Shown here: in pieces, positions 44,554-54,581 of the stretch | Layout of the letters: the number at the start of each line of letters is the position of its first letter | How positions within the stretch are numbered: the stretch's first letter is position 1 | Origin: Halobellus rufus | Lineage (GTDB): Archaea > Halobacteriota > Halobacteria > Halobacteriales > Haloferacaceae | Direction of reading: 5' to 3' | DNA: 64,000 bases | NCBI RefSeq assembly: GCF_000739575.1 | Contig: NZ_BBJO01000009.1 | Location: forward strand, 1-64,000 | Program-made: the position numbers and the translations under genes | The notes under the pieces: generated by a model | What the model saw: the letters and a program-made list of their open reading frames with translations, nothing else | Told to the model about the DNA's origin: nothing | Database searches by the model: none

Positions 44554-45534
44554 ATGGACCTCACCGACCGGCCCCGACGGCTCCGCCGCGACGGAATTCG
44601 GTCGCTCGTCAGCGAGACGGAACTGACCGCGCGTGACCTCGTCGCGCCGATCTTCGTCGACGCGACGACCGACGAGCGCGTGCCGATCGAGTCGATGCCG
44701 GGACACGAGCGCGTTCCCGTCGCCGACGCGGTCGAGCGCGTCGAGGAGGTGCTGGAGACGGGCGTCGAGGCGGTGATGGTGTTCGGGATCCCCGAGTCGA
44801 AGGACGAGCGGGGGTCTCGCGCGTGGGCGCGAGACGGCGTCGTTCAGCAGGCCGTCCGTCGGATCTCCGCCGAGACGGAGGCGTACGTCATCACCGACGT
44901 CTGTCTCTGCGAGTACACCAACCACGGGCACTGCGGCGTGCTCGAAGCCGACGCCGAGTCAGACCCGACGCTCACCGTGCGGAACGACCCGACGCTCGAT
45001 CTGCTCGCGAAAACCGCGGTCTCGCACGCCGAGGCGGGCGCGGATATGGTCGCGCCGAGTTCGATGACCGACGGGATGGTCGGGGCGATCCGCGAGGGAC
45101 TCGACGACGCGGGCCACGAGGACCTTCCGATTATGTCCTACGCGGCGAAGTACGAGAGCGCCTTCTACGGCCCCTTCCGCGACGCCGCCGACGGCGCGCC
45201 CGCGTTCGGCGACCGCCGGCACTACCAGATGGATCCCGCGAACGGGCGCGAGGCGATCCGGGAGGTCGCCCTCGACGTCGAACAGGGCGCGGACGTGCTG
45301 ATGGTCAAGCCCGCGCTCGCGTACCTCGACGTCGTCCGGTCGATCCGTCGGGAGTTCGACCACCCGGTCGCCGCGTACAACGTCTCCGGCGAGTACGCGA
45401 TGATCCACGCCGCGGCGGAGAAGGGTTGGCTCGATTTGGAGGGGGCAGCCCACGAATCGCTGCTGGCGATGAAACGCGCCGGAGCCGACCTCATCATCAC
45501 GTACTTCGCCGAGGACCTCGCGGCGCGGCTCTGA
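44554..45534 (+). CDS. hemB: Porphobilinogen synthase (ALA dehydratase)
   Basis: Joins two 5-aminolevulinate molecules into porphobilinogen. 326 residues. The zinc cysteines are present in DVCLCEYTNHGHCGVL. The Schiff-base lysines are in SYAAKYESAFYGPFRD and MVKPALAYLD. It is of the zinc-dependent class. It is separate from the hemL and hemC-cobA-hemD genes but in the same 11-kb tetrapyrrole neighbourhood. A T6 run lies just upstream (44525-44530). Confidence 0.96.
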   Translation: MDLTDRPRRLRRDGIRSLVSETELTARDLVAPIFVDATTDERVPIESMPGHERVPVADAVERVEEVLETGVEAVMVFGIPESKDERGSRAWARDGVVQQAVRRISAETEAYVITDVCLCEYTNHGHCGVLEADAESDPTLTVRNDPTLDLLAKTAVSHAEAGADMVAPSSMTDGMVGAIREGLDDAGHEDLPIMSYAAKYESAFYGPFRDAADGAPAFGDRRHYQMDPANGREAIREVALDVEQGADVLMVKPALAYLDVVRSIRREFDHPVAAYNVSGEYAMIHAAAEKGWLDLEGAAHESLLAMKRAGADLIITYFAEDLAARL

Positions 45535-45869
45535 TCGAACTCGTCGGAACTCGTCCTCGCGGAGAACCTGCAGATCGCCACAGACTTCCCGCCGCGCACA
45601 ACCGAGAACGGCGAGTTCGGCAGGAATTGCCTGAACGCTTGTCCAGTAACCGCCGCGATACTACCACGTTAACTCACGCCTCTGAACCTTATACGCTTTA
45701 TATTGTTACCCAAATCATACGAACGTCTGGATAGACATAGGTATTTTAGACATATTCAACTCCAATCTTTATATATTTCCTCTCTTTGACCTTCTCTCGT
45801 GATTCCATCCACGAAACACGGCAGATTCGGCGTATGGGTAGACAAACGTTTGAACAGTGAGGTGCGCGA
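45535..45869 (+). promoter_or_regulatory. AT-rich leader and promoter of amt1
   Basis: No gene is seen in these 335 bases. The stretch 45690-45785 is AT-rich, with a strong TATA candidate CTTTATATATTT (45767-45778). This predicts a start near 45800 and a leader of about 70 bases ending in a GAGGTG ribosome-binding site 6-10 bases before the amt1 ATG. An AGATTCG heptamer (45823-45829) also occurs as the arm of the operator-like palindrome upstream of amt2. Confidence 0.55.
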
Positions 45870-47276
45870 ATGAGCACGCTCTTACAGGTGGATCCGACCA
45901 CCGTCGCCAACGGCATCAACAACGTGTGGGTGCTGGTGGTCACGTTCCTGATCTTCTTCATGCAGCCGGGCTTCGCGCTGCTGGAGTCGGGGCAGGTCCG
46001 CGCGAAGAACGTCGGCAACGTGCTGATGAAGAACATGACCGACTGGATCCTCGGGACGCTCGTGTACTTCGTCGTCGGCGCGGCCGTCGTCGGCATCGTC
46101 GGCGGCCTCACCTCGGGCGGGGACATCGCCGGTGCGTTCGGACACATCGCCGACTCCAACGCGTGGATCGGCTGGCTCTTCGGCGCGGTGTTCGCGATGA
46201 CGGCGGCGACGATCGTCTCCGGCGCGGTCGCCGAACGGATGAACTTCGACGCGTACGTGCTGTTCACGGTCCTGATGGTGGCGATCATCTACCCCGTCGT
46301 GGTCGGCTTCACCTGGGGCGGCGGCCTCCTCTCCAGTTCCGGCTTCCTCGGCGGCGCGCTCGGCGCGGGCTACCTCGACTTCGCCGGCGCGACCGTCGTC
46401 CACATGTGCGGCGGCGTCGCCGGTCTCGTCGCGGCCAAGATGGTCGGCGCACGCAAGGGCCGCTACGACTCGAACGGCAACAGCCAGCCGATTCCGGGGC
46501 ACTCGATGCTGCTGGCGGTCCTCGGCACGTTCATCCTCGCGTTCGGCTGGTACGGCTTCAACGTCGGCACGCAGGCGACGATCCTCGCGGTCGCCGACGA
46601 CGGCACGCTCACGTTCATGGGCTCGGCGCTCGGCCGCGTCGCCCTCGTGACGACGCTCGGAATGAGCGCGGGCGGCGCGATGGCGATGCTCACCTCCGCG
46701 CGCTACCAGGGCAAGCCCGATCCGCTCTGGACCGCCAACGGCATCCTCGCGGGTCTCGTAGCCGTCACGGGCGCGGTCCCGCACGTCACGTGGTGGGGCG
46801 GCGCGCTCCTCGGCGGCCTCGGCGGCTTCCTCGTGCTCCCGGCGTTCCGCTTCACGGTCGACCGCCTCAAGATCGACGACGTCTGCGGCGTCTTCGCCGT
46901 CCACGGCGTCGCCGGCGCGGTCGGCACGGCGCTGATCCCGGTCTTCGCGGTCGGCGGCTTCGCACTGAACCAGTTCGTTCTGCAGGTCGTCGGCGTCGCC
47001 GTGATCGCCCTGTGGACGATCGTCGCCTCGGCGGTCGTCCTCGCGGCTCTCGACGCCGCGGTCGGCCTCCGCGTGAGCGAAGAAGAGGAGACCGAGGGCC
47101 TCGACGAGGGCGAACACGGCGTCTCGGTGTACCCCGAGTTCGTGCCGAGCGAGCGCCGCGACACCGGGGTCGCCGCCGACGGCGGCGAACTCCGCACTGA
47201 CGGCGGTAGCGACGTCGACGCCGACACCGGCTCGCCCGCTCCGGCCGCGGAAACGGGGGTGACTACCGATGAGTGA
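45870..47276 (+). CDS. amt1: Ammonium transporter, copy 1
   Basis: 468 residues, eleven or twelve helices. Amt hallmarks: [38 protein letters not shown] and the twin pore histidines in [13 protein letters not shown] and [13 protein letters not shown]. The C-terminal tail contains the family's [10 protein letters not shown] then a disordered acidic end. It moves ammonium into the cell and is gated by the PII protein encoded directly after it; the glnK start lies inside this gene's last codons. Confidence 0.95.
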   Translation: MSTLLQVDPTTVANGINNVWVLVVTFLIFFMQPGFALLESGQVRAKNVGNVLMKNMTDWILGTLVYFVVGAAVVGIVGGLTSGGDIAGAFGHIADSNAWIGWLFGAVFAMTAATIVSGAVAERMNFDAYVLFTVLMVAIIYPVVVGFTWGGGLLSSSGFLGGALGAGYLDFAGATVVHMCGGVAGLVAAKMVGARKGRYDSNGNSQPIPGHSMLLAVLGTFILAFGWYGFNVGTQATILAVADDGTLTFMGSALGRVALVTTLGMSAGGAMAMLTSARYQGKPDPLWTANGILAGLVAVTGAVPHVTWWGGALLGGLGGFLVLPAFRFTVDRLKIDDVCGVFAVHGVAGAVGTALIPVFAVGGFALNQFVLQVVGVAVIALWTIVASAVVLAALDAAVGLRVSEEEETEGLDEGEHGVSVYPEFVPSERRDTGVAADGGELRTDGGSDVDADTGSPAPAAETGVTTDE

Positions 47277-47628
47277 CCCGGAGACGCCGATCGAGATGGT
47301 CGTCGCCTACATCCGTCCGGACAAGCTCTCGGACGTCAAGCAGTCACTCGCGGCCGCCGGAGCGCCGTCGCTGACGGTGACGAACGTCTCCGGTCGGGGC
47401 TCTCAGCCCGCGAAGACCGGGCAGTGGCGCGGCGAGGAGTACACGGTCGATCTGCACCAGAAGGTCAAGATCGAGTGCGTCGTCGCCGACATCCCCGCCG
47501 ACGACGTCGTCGACGCGATCCAAGACGGCGCACAGACCGGGGAACCCGGCGACGGCAAGGTGTTCGTCCTCCCGGTTGAGTCGGCCCGCCAGATCCGCAC
47601 CGGCGCGTCGGGCCCCGACGCGGTCTGA
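47269..47628 (+). CDS. glnK1: PII signal protein GlnK, copy 1
   Basis: 119 residues. It senses ATP/ADP and 2-oxoglutarate and blocks the Amt pore when nitrogen is ample. The T-loop reads [20 protein letters not shown]: the uridylylation tyrosine (Tyr58 here, Y51 in E. coli) is kept, while the E. coli Y46 position is Trp. [13 protein letters not shown] is the B-loop. The start overlaps amt1 by 8 bp. It ends before a T5 run (47662-47666). Confidence 0.95.
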   Translation: MSDPETPIEMVVAYIRPDKLSDVKQSLAAAGAPSLTVTNVSGRGSQPAKTGQWRGEEYTVDLHQKVKIECVVADIPADDVVDAIQDGAQTGEPGDGKVFVLPVESARQIRTGASGPDAV

Positions 47629-48141
47629 GGTCGCGTCCCGCCGTCCCGGCCGCGGGTTGCTGTTTTTCCCGTTCGCGTTTCGGTTTCTGTTCACGTCCGT
47701 TTCTGTTCGCGTTTCGGTCCTACTCCCGCGTCCGTCCGACTGACCGCCGGCGTGTCGCTGTCGCCGGAACTGTTCGGGCAACTCTCGGCGATTCGTCGTT
47801 TCGTCTCGGGCCGTTCTTCCTCGAACCACTGGGCCACGTCTCGAAGCGCGCGCGGCGAATATGCCCACTCATACCAGATAATTTATACTATGTCCGTGAA
47901 GGTGTCCGGCAACATTTGTCCTCCTTCTGTCCACATCCCTCCCTTATATTCCTTTAATTCGATAGTAATTTTGACAGGCGTCTGAATATGGGCGACCAAT
48001 TTTACAAAATAAACGCTAAGTGTTATAATACTCTATGTGATTAGAACCAATCGAGATTCGCAATACGAATCTGATCAAAACTGACCAAATGATGTACGAA
48101 CGTCCAAGCCAACTCGATGCACCATCGACGAGAGGTACCGT
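47629..48141 (+). promoter_or_regulatory. Terminator of cassette 1 and promoter/operator of amt2
   Basis: No gene is seen in these 513 bases. After glnK1 there is a T5 tract and two copies of GTTCGCGTTTCGGT (47671-47684, 47705-47718). The later part is very AT-rich. TATA element TTATAAT lies at 48023-48029, so transcription should start near 48055. That is exactly where a perfect palindrome AGATTCG-N5-CGAATCT lies (48054-48072), an ideal place for a repressor. A GAGAGG ribosome-binding site precedes the ATG. Confidence 0.65.
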
Positions 48142-49560
48142 ATGCTGAGCGCAGCACTCCAGTCAGATCTGTCCGCGGTCGTCCAAGGCGTGAACATGAT
48201 GTGGGTCCTGACGGTCACGTTCCTGATCTTCTTCATGCACGCCGGGTTCGCGATGCTCGAAGCGGGGCAGGTCCGCTCGAAGAACGTCGCGAACCAGCTG
48301 ACGAAGAACCTGCTGACGTGGAGCGTCGGCGTGATCGTGTTCTTCCTCGTCGGCGCGGCGATCTCGACGATCGTCGGCGGGGCCACCGGCGGCGGCTCCT
48401 ACTCCGTGGTCGGCGCGTTCGCCGACCTCTACACCCCCGAGGCGGGTTCGCCCGGCGTCTGGGTCAACTGGCTCTTCGGCGCGGTGTTCGCGATGACGGC
48501 GGCGACGATCGTCTCCGGTGCGGTCGCCGGCCGCGCGAAGCTCCGCGCGTACGTGGGCTACACGATACTGCTCGCGGCGGTCATCTACCCCGTCGTCACC
48601 GGCTTCACCTGGGGCGGGGGCTTCCTCGACGCGCTCGGCTTCTACGACTTCGCGGGCGGGGTGATCGTCCACGCGATGGGCGGCATCGCCGGACTCACCG
48701 CGGCGTGGATCATCGGCCCGCGCGTCAACCGCTTCAACGACGACGGCTCCGTGAACGTCATCCCCGGCCACTCGATGACGTTCGCCGTCCTCGGCACGCT
48801 CATCCTCGCGTTCGGCTGGTACGGCTTCAACGTCGGGACCTCGGCGTCGCCGCTGGCGCTCTCTGAGTCGGGCGAGGTCGTCCTCGGCTCGTTCTCGACG
48901 GTCGGCCGCGTCGCCCTCGTGACGACGCTCGGGATGGCCGCCGGCGCGATCGGCGCCGCGGCGGTCGCGACCTACAAGACCGGCAAGGTCGACACGCTGT
49001 ACGTCGCCAACGGCCTGCTCGCCGGCCTCGTCGGCGTCACCTCCGTCACCGACGTCATCGTCTGGCCGGGCGCGATCGCCATCGGTCTGCTCGCCGGCGC
49101 GCAACTGCCGATCGTCTTCGAGTTCGTCGAGAAGCGACTCAAGATCGACGACGTCTGCGCGGTCTTCCCGGTCCACGGCTCCGCCGGCGTGCTCGGCGCG
49201 CTCGCGTACCCCTTCGCCGCGACGGCGTTCTGGAACGGCAGCGCGTCGTTCCTCTCGCTGGCGATCCCGCAGGTCGTCGGCGTCACCGTCATCGCGGTGT
49301 GGACATTCGCCGCGACGGCGCTGGTCTTCGGCGCGTTCCGCGCGGTCGGCCAGGCGCGCGTCTCCCACGCCCACGAACTCGAGGGGCTCGACTCCTCCGA
49401 GCACGGCGTCGACACCTACCCCGAGTTCGGCGGTCCCGACGACTCCGGCGCGCGCGTCGACGGCGGCGTGATCCGGTCTGACGGCGGCGTCGCCGACGTT
49501 CGCCCGAGCGCGCACCGCGACGCAACTGTTTCCGACGACGAAACCGAGGACGAACTATGA
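48142..49560 (+). CDS. amt2: Ammonium transporter, copy 2
   Basis: 472 residues, a diverged paralogue of amt1. It has [38 protein letters not shown] and both pore histidines ([27 protein letters not shown]). The tail has [10 protein letters not shown] and an acidic end. Its stop overlaps the glnK2 start (ATGA). Having two amt-glnK pairs suggests different affinities or expression conditions. Confidence 0.95.
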   Translation: MLSAALQSDLSAVVQGVNMMWVLTVTFLIFFMHAGFAMLEAGQVRSKNVANQLTKNLLTWSVGVIVFFLVGAAISTIVGGATGGGSYSVVGAFADLYTPEAGSPGVWVNWLFGAVFAMTAATIVSGAVAGRAKLRAYVGYTILLAAVIYPVVTGFTWGGGFLDALGFYDFAGGVIVHAMGGIAGLTAAWIIGPRVNRFNDDGSVNVIPGHSMTFAVLGTLILAFGWYGFNVGTSASPLALSESGEVVLGSFSTVGRVALVTTLGMAAGAIGAAAVATYKTGKVDTLYVANGLLAGLVGVTSVTDVIVWPGAIAIGLLAGAQLPIVFEFVEKRLKIDDVCAVFPVHGSAGVLGALAYPFAATAFWNGSASFLSLAIPQVVGVTVIAVWTFAATALVFGAFRAVGQARVSHAHELEGLDSSEHGVDTYPEFGGPDDSGARVDGGVIRSDGGVADVRPSAHRDATVSDDETEDEL

Positions 49561-49925
49561 GCGACGCAGAATCAACCGACACGCCGATCAAGATGGTGGT
49601 GGGGTACATCCGACCGGACAAACTCTCGGACGTCAAACAGGGCCTCGCAGAGATCGGTGCACCGTCGCTGACGGTGACGAACGTCTCCGGGCGAGGCTCC
49701 CAGCCCGCGAAGAAGGGCCAGTGGCGCGGCGAGGAGTACACGGTCGACCTCCACCAGAAGGTGAAAGTCGAGTGCGTCGTCGCCGACATCCCCGCAGCCG
49801 ACGTCGTCGACGCCATCGCCGACGCGGCGCACACCGGCGAGAAGGGCGACGGCAAGGTGTTCGTCCTCCCGGTCGAGTCGGCCCGCCAGATCCGCACGGG
49901 CAAGACCGGTCCGGACGCGGTGTAA
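49557..49925 (+). CDS. glnK2: PII signal protein GlnK, copy 2
   Basis: 122 residues. T-loop [20 protein letters not shown] retains the modifiable tyrosine; B-loop [13 protein letters not shown]. It is very close to GlnK1 across the core, differing mainly at the N-terminus and in charge around the T-loop (KKG against KTG). Translation is coupled to amt2. Mixed GlnK1/GlnK2 trimers are possible given the near-identical interface. Confidence 0.95.
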   Translation: MSDAESTDTPIKMVVGYIRPDKLSDVKQGLAEIGAPSLTVTNVSGRGSQPAKKGQWRGEEYTVDLHQKVKVECVVADIPAADVVDAIADAAHTGEKGDGKVFVLPVESARQIRTGKTGPDAV

Positions 49926-49988
49926 GCTCGGCGGCTCCGGCCCGGGTCGGAGAGAAAAAGCAAAGACGGCCCCTCGTTCTCTTCCGGT

Positions 49989-50726
49989 GTGCAACTGACG
50001 CCGGTGACCGCCGTCGGACTCGTCGTCGCGCTCGCGGGTTTCACGCTTCTCGATCGGGCGCGTCGATCCCGCGGTGCGTCCGCCGGGCCAGCGGCCGCCG
50101 ACCGCTCCACCGACCTCCGCGAGCACGCGTGGAAGTGGGCCGTCCCGCTCGCGCTCCTCGTCGTCGTCGCCGCCGAGGGCAACTCCCTCGCGTCGATCGG
50201 CTGGCGGGTCGACTCCGTCGGAGGCTTCCTCCGGCAGGTCGGGACCGGCGTGCTCGTCCTCTCGGGGCTGAACCTGCTCACGGCTCCCCTGTGGGCGCGC
50301 GTCGGCGACGGCGGCGAGAGCCTCGCTGCCGGGATCGGCTCCTTCGCCTCGCTGTCGGTTCCGGAACGGCTGTTCGTCGCGTTCACCGCGGGCGCGACCG
50401 AGGAGACCGCGTTTCACGGCTACGCGCTCGAACGGCTCCTCGCACTCACCGGGAGCGTGCCGCTGGCGGGCGGCGTTTCGTTCCTCGCCTTCACGCTCGG
50501 CCACGTCGGCGACACGTGGGACCGACACGCCGTCGTCCGAATCGCGCAACCGGCCCTGGTGACGACCCTGCTGTATCTCTGGTTCCGCTCGCTGCCGGCG
50601 CTCATCGCGATCCACGCCGTCAACGACGCGATCGGCCTGCTGCTGGCCGATCGATTCAGAACGGACGCCGACGGCGGCGAGTCCGGGGCGGACCCGGCGG
50701 CGCTCGAGTGGCTCCGCGGGGAGTGA
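49989..50726 (+). CDS. CPBP family intramembrane protease, second
   Basis: 245 residues from a GTG start. About seven helices, with [18 protein letters not shown] and [11 protein letters not shown] as the three active-site motifs; a His replaces the Arg seen in EEIGWRGY of the other copy. It begins with a probable signal anchor ([19 protein letters not shown]). It lies 63 bp after glnK2 and 76 bp before hemL; no functional link is evident. Confidence 0.8.
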   Translation: MQLTPVTAVGLVVALAGFTLLDRARRSRGASAGPAAADRSTDLREHAWKWAVPLALLVVVAAEGNSLASIGWRVDSVGGFLRQVGTGVLVLSGLNLLTAPLWARVGDGGESLAAGIGSFASLSVPERLFVAFTAGATEETAFHGYALERLLALTGSVPLAGGVSFLAFTLGHVGDTWDRHAVVRIAQPALVTTLLYLWFRSLPALIAIHAVNDAIGLLLADRFRTDADGGESGADPAALEWLRGE

Positions 50727-50802
50727 CAGGCGAGGTGTCCCCACACGCTGCCGACCCGCCGAAGCGACAAGGATTTTGCACGCGCCGGCCGAACCGGCGC
50801 GT

Positions 50803-52146
50803 ATGAGACACGACGAGTCGCGGGCGCTGTACGACAGAGCGCTCTCGGTGATCCCCGGCGGCGTCAACTCCTCGGTCCGAGCGACGCGGCCGTACCCGTT
50901 CTTCGTCGAGCGCGGCGACGGCGCGCACGTCGTCGACGCCGACGGCAACCGCTATCTCGACTACGTGATGGGCTACGGACCGCTCCTGTACGGGCACGAT
51001 ATGCCCGATCCGGTTCGGGCGGCCGTCCAGTCGCACGCCTCGGAGGGGCCGATGTACGGCGCGCCGACGGAGATCGAGGTCGACCTCGCGGAGTTCGTCG
51101 CCCGCCACGTCCCCTCCGTGGAGATGATCCGCTTCGTGAACTCGGGGACGGAGGCGACCGTCTCGGCGGTCCGCCTCGCGCGCGGGTACACCGGCCGCGA
51201 CAAGATCGTCGTGATGCAGGGCGGCTACCACGGCGCGCAGGAGTCGACGCTCGTCGAGGGGAGCTTCGACAACGCCGCGCCGAGTTCGCCGGGCATCCCC
51301 TCGTCGTTCGCCGAGCACACCATCCCGGTGCCGTTCAACGACGCCGCGGCCGCAGAGCGCGTCTTCGAGGAGCACGGTGACGAGATCGCGGCGGTGCTCA
51401 CCGAACCCATCCTCGCGAACACGGGCATCGTCCACCCCGTCGACGGCTACCACGAGCGGCTCCGCGAACTCACGGAGTCTCACGGCGCGCTCTTGATCTT
51501 CGACGAGGTCATCACAGGCTTCCGCGTCGGCGGCCTCCAGTGCGCGCAGGGGAAGTTCGGCGTCACGCCCGACGTGACGACGTTCGGCAAGATTGTCGGC
51601 GGGGGCTTCCCGGTCGGCGCGATCGGCGGGCGGGCCGAGATCCTCGAACAGTTCACGCCCGCGGGCGACGTCTTCCAGTCGGGCACCTTCTCCGGGCATC
51701 CGGTGACGATGGCCGCCGGCTACGAGACCCTGCGGTACGCTGCCGAGAACGACGTCTACGACCACGTGAACCGCCTCGGGGAGCGGCTCCGGGCTGGCAT
51801 CTCGGACATCGTCGCCGACCAGGCACCCGCCTACACCGTCGTCGGCACCGACTCGATGTTCAAGACCGTCTTCACGCGCGAGGCTCCCGACGTGGACGAG
51901 GGCGCGCCGACCTGCGACGCCGGCTGCACGCAGGACGAGTCGTGCGCGCGGTACGACCACTGTCCGAAGACCGGCGCGGACGTCGCCGCCGCCGAGACCG
52001 AGCGCTGGGAGCGGATCTTCTGGCAGGAGATGAAGGACGCCGGAATCTTCCTCACGCCGAACCAGTTCGAGTCGCAGTTCGTCTCCTACGCTCACACCGA
52101 CGCCGACGTCGAGGAGACGCTGGAAGCGTACAAAGAGGCGCTATAG
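50803..52146 (+). CDS. hemL: Glutamate-1-semialdehyde 2,1-aminomutase with Cys4 insert
   Basis: Makes 5-aminolevulinate in the C5 tetrapyrrole route. Start [20 protein letters not shown]; 447 residues. The PLP lysine is K263 in [17 protein letters not shown], and EVITGFRVG carries the conserved Asp/Glu environment. Residues 371-387 insert four cysteines spaced CX3CX5CX5C ([17 protein letters not shown]), absent from E. coli HemL as I know it and suited to binding zinc or an Fe-S cluster. A palindrome plus T6 follows the stop. Confidence 0.95.
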   Translation: MRHDESRALYDRALSVIPGGVNSSVRATRPYPFFVERGDGAHVVDADGNRYLDYVMGYGPLLYGHDMPDPVRAAVQSHASEGPMYGAPTEIEVDLAEFVARHVPSVEMIRFVNSGTEATVSAVRLARGYTGRDKIVVMQGGYHGAQESTLVEGSFDNAAPSSPGIPSSFAEHTIPVPFNDAAAAERVFEEHGDEIAAVLTEPILANTGIVHPVDGYHERLRELTESHGALLIFDEVITGFRVGGLQCAQGKFGVTPDVTTFGKIVGGGFPVGAIGGRAEILEQFTPAGDVFQSGTFSGHPVTMAAGYETLRYAAENDVYDHVNRLGERLRAGISDIVADQAPAYTVVGTDSMFKTVFTREAPDVDEGAPTCDAGCTQDESCARYDHCPKTGADVAAAETERWERIFWQEMKDAGIFLTPNQFESQFVSYAHTDADVEETLEAYKEAL

Positions 52147-52162
52147 CGTCCGTTCCCCTCTT

Positions 52163-52186
52163 AGCCGCGGCTCCCCTCGATTTTTT
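52163..52186 (+). terminator. Likely terminator after hemL
   Basis: AGCCGCGGCT, a perfect 10-bp palindrome (52163-52172), is followed after eight bases by six T residues (52181-52186). A poly-T tract is the main archaeal termination signal. Confidence 0.55.
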
Positions 52187-52211
52187 GTACGATAGCGGCG
52201 AAAGACCCCGT

Positions 52212-52937
52212 ATGAACAGCCCTCCCCGCGACGATTCGACGGACGACTCCGCCGGTTCCGCCGACGGCGACCACGAGTCGTCGGCCGGTCGCGACGACGA
52301 CCCGGACGTGGCCGAGGAATCGCCGGCCGGCGATCCGGCCGAGACCTCGGGGACGCACGACCCGGGCATCGGCCGCCGCGAGACCCGCGAGTCCGGCGCC
52401 TCCAGCCCGGTCCGCGAGGACACCCGACCGGGCCCCCGCGGCGACGACACCTGGACCGGCACGGGCGACGACGGGTCGGCTCCGAGCGATGCGGCGACGG
52501 TCGAGCCCGCCGCATCGACGCAGGACTTCGACGACCCGATCGGCGACCTACTCCCCCGCGCGAGCGTCGACTCGCGGTGGTGGTACTGGATCGCGGCCAT
52601 CCCGCTGTACGTCGTTCTCGGCGGGTTCCTCGCCATCCTGTTCGTCGGCGCGTTCCTCTTCGATCTGTTCCTCACCGGCGGGATCGCCACGATCTTCGGC
52701 GCGTTCATCGTCGTTCCCGTGCTGGGACTGCTCGGCCTCGTCCTCTCGGTGATGTACCCGATCGCGACGTACGTCGACGCGCGGGCGATCGCCGAGTCCG
52801 ACGCGTCGTGGACGCCCGACCCGCTCGTCTGGGGGCTCGCCGCGCTCGCGACGGAGGTCCTCAGCGCGTTCACGCTCAGCGTCGTGCTCGCGATCTACTA
52901 CCTGTACAAGCGGCACGTCGAAATCGGCACGCCCTGA
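52212..52937 (+). CDS. Haloarchaeal membrane protein with disordered N-terminus
   Basis: 241 residues. Residues 1-115 are an acidic Ser/Asp/Gly/Pro-rich cytoplasmic-type tail. After RASVDSRWWYWIAAIPLYVV come three or four helices, ending LSVVLAIYYLYKRHVEIGTP. The tryptophan/tyrosine-rich entry and KRHVEIGTP end recall small haloarchaeal membrane proteins of unknown function. It ends one base before the stop of the convergent gene. Confidence 0.65.
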   Translation: MNSPPRDDSTDDSAGSADGDHESSAGRDDDPDVAEESPAGDPAETSGTHDPGIGRRETRESGASSPVREDTRPGPRGDDTWTGTGDDGSAPSDAATVEPAASTQDFDDPIGDLLPRASVDSRWWYWIAAIPLYVVLGGFLAILFVGAFLFDLFLTGGIATIFGAFIVVPVLGLLGLVLSVMYPIATYVDARAIAESDASWTPDPLVWGLAALATEVLSAFTLSVVLAIYYLYKRHVEIGTP

Positions 52938-52938
52938 C

Positions 52939-53364
52939 TCAGGCCGCGAAATACGCTCGGAACCGACGCCAGGTCCTCGGGTGTGCGAGCGCGACGCCGA
53001 CGCCCAGCGCGACGAACCAGCACGCGCACGTCGCGACGAACGCGCCCCACGAGCCGCCGGCATCGGCGGCGCGCTCGGCCCCGGAGAAGACGGACAGTGA
53101 CAGGAACGTCGCCGTCGTCGCGACGCCGACGACGAACCCGCGGATCAGATCCCACGACGGGTCGTAGTACCGTACGACGCCGACCCCCACCGCCGCCAGT
53201 ACGGCCGAGTGCCAGAACTGCGTCGTCATCGAAACCGGCAGGGCGGAGACGGCGGCATCGATGGGATCGAACGCGGGCTTGACGAGGAGCCACAACAGCC
53301 CGACGTGGAGGAACTCGACGGCTTCGGCGGCGAGGCGGGAGCGGAGGGACACGCCCGAGGACAC
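52939..53364 (-). CDS. Small integral membrane protein
   Basis: About 141 residues from a GTG at 53364 (a TTG at 53370 or GTG at 53352 are alternatives; no ribosome-binding site decides). Four helices: AVEFLHVGLLWLLVKPAF, WHSAVLAAVGVGVVRYYD, LIRGFVVGVATTATFLSL and FVATCACWFVALGVGVAL. No family recognised. Convergent with 52212 and divergent from hemC. Confidence 0.6.
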   Translation of the reverse strand: MSSGVSLRSRLAAEAVEFLHVGLLWLLVKPAFDPIDAAVSALPVSMTTQFWHSAVLAAVGVGVVRYYDPSWDLIRGFVVGVATTATFLSLSVFSGAERAADAGGSWGAFVATCACWFVALGVGVALAHPRTWRRFRAYFAA

Positions 53365-53478
53365 GCCCAACCGCGCCGAATACGTTTCGGTGGCGGCGCG
53401 GTCCGGTGAAGCCGGGACGCCACCGCCGACGCGACGGAAGTGGTGTCCTTTTCACCCGTGGCCGCCGAGGATTCGGCA

Positions 53479-54579
53479 ATGACTACTCGCGGGACACTCC
53501 GACTGGCGACGCGGGGCTCGGATCTGGCGCTCCGACAGGCCGCGAGCGTCCGGGAGACGCTCGAAGACCGCCGGTTCGACGTCGAACTCGTCGAGGTCGA
53601 GACGCGCGGCGATCAGATCAGAGACGAGCTCATCCACCGGCTCGGCAAGACCGGCGCGTTCGTCCGCGCGCTCGACGAGAAGGTGCTCGACGGCGAGGTC
53701 GACGCCGCCGTCCACTCGATGAAGGATATGCCGACCGAGAAGACGGGCGACCTCGTCGTCGCGGGCGTCCCGATGCGCGAACACGCCGGTGACCTGCTTC
53801 TCACGCCCGACGGAACCGAACTGGAGGACCTCCCGGCGGGGTCGGTCGTCGGCACCTCCTCGCTCCGGCGGAAGGCGCAGATCCTCGCGGAACGCCCGGA
53901 TCTGACGGTCGAGCCGCTCCGCGGCAACGTCGACACGCGGATCGAGAAGCTGCTCGCGCCCGAGCTGCAGGCCGAACACGAGCGACGCGTCGACGCCGAT
54001 CGAAACGAGGGCCCCGACAGCAAAGGCGACGAGGCCGTCGAGGAGTTCGAGCAGTCGATCGAGGAATGGTTCGACGGTCTCGCGGAGATCGAACGCCGCG
54101 CGCTCGAACGCGAGATCGACACCGAGTACGACGCGATCGTCCTCGCGGAGGCCGGACTCCGGCGCACAGGCCTCTTGCACCACGTCGAGTACGCCCGCCT
54201 CGATCCCGCGACGTTCGTCCCCGCGCCCGGACAGGGCGCGATCGCGATCACCGCCCGCGACGGGAGCGAGGCGACCGAGGGGATCCGTTCCGCCGTCGAC
54301 CACCCCCGGACGCGCGTCGAGACGACCGTCGAGCGGACGGTGCTCGCGGAACTCGGCGGCGGCTGTATCGCCCCGATCGGCGTGCACGCCAAGCTACAGG
54401 GCGAGTACGTCCACGCGACCGCGCGGGTGCTTTCGGCCGACGGCGACGAGGAAGTGTCGGCGAGCCGTGACCTCCCGGTCGACGACCACGCCAACGCCGC
54501 CGCGTCGTTCGCGGCCGACCTCGCAGAGCGCGGTGCCGACGACCTGATTGCCGCCGCGCGCGAAGCGGCGGAGGAGTGA
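53479..54579 (+). CDS. hemC: Hydroxymethylbilane synthase (porphobilinogen deaminase)
   Basis: Polymerises four porphobilinogens. Start MTTRGTLRLATRGSDLALRQ; 366 residues, about 50 longer than E. coli because of an acidic helical insert (about residues 163-208) between LLAPELQ and LEREIDTEYDAI. The dipyrromethane cofactor cysteine is C296 in ELGGGCIAPIGVHA. VHSMKDMPTE carries the catalytic Asp region. First gene of hemC-cobA-hemD. Confidence 0.96.
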   Translation: MTTRGTLRLATRGSDLALRQAASVRETLEDRRFDVELVEVETRGDQIRDELIHRLGKTGAFVRALDEKVLDGEVDAAVHSMKDMPTEKTGDLVVAGVPMREHAGDLLLTPDGTELEDLPAGSVVGTSSLRRKAQILAERPDLTVEPLRGNVDTRIEKLLAPELQAEHERRVDADRNEGPDSKGDEAVEEFEQSIEEWFDGLAEIERRALEREIDTEYDAIVLAEAGLRRTGLLHHVEYARLDPATFVPAPGQGAIAITARDGSEATEGIRSAVDHPRTRVETTVERTVLAELGGGCIAPIGVHAKLQGEYVHATARVLSADGDEEVSASRDLPVDDHANAAASFAADLAERGADDLIAAAREAAEE

Positions 54580-54581
54580 CG

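Noticed and set aside
47269..49925. Loss of the GlnK modification site (Trp in the T-loop)
   Set aside because: The Trp replaces the E. coli Y46 position; the true uridylylation tyrosine (RGEEY) is present in both copies.
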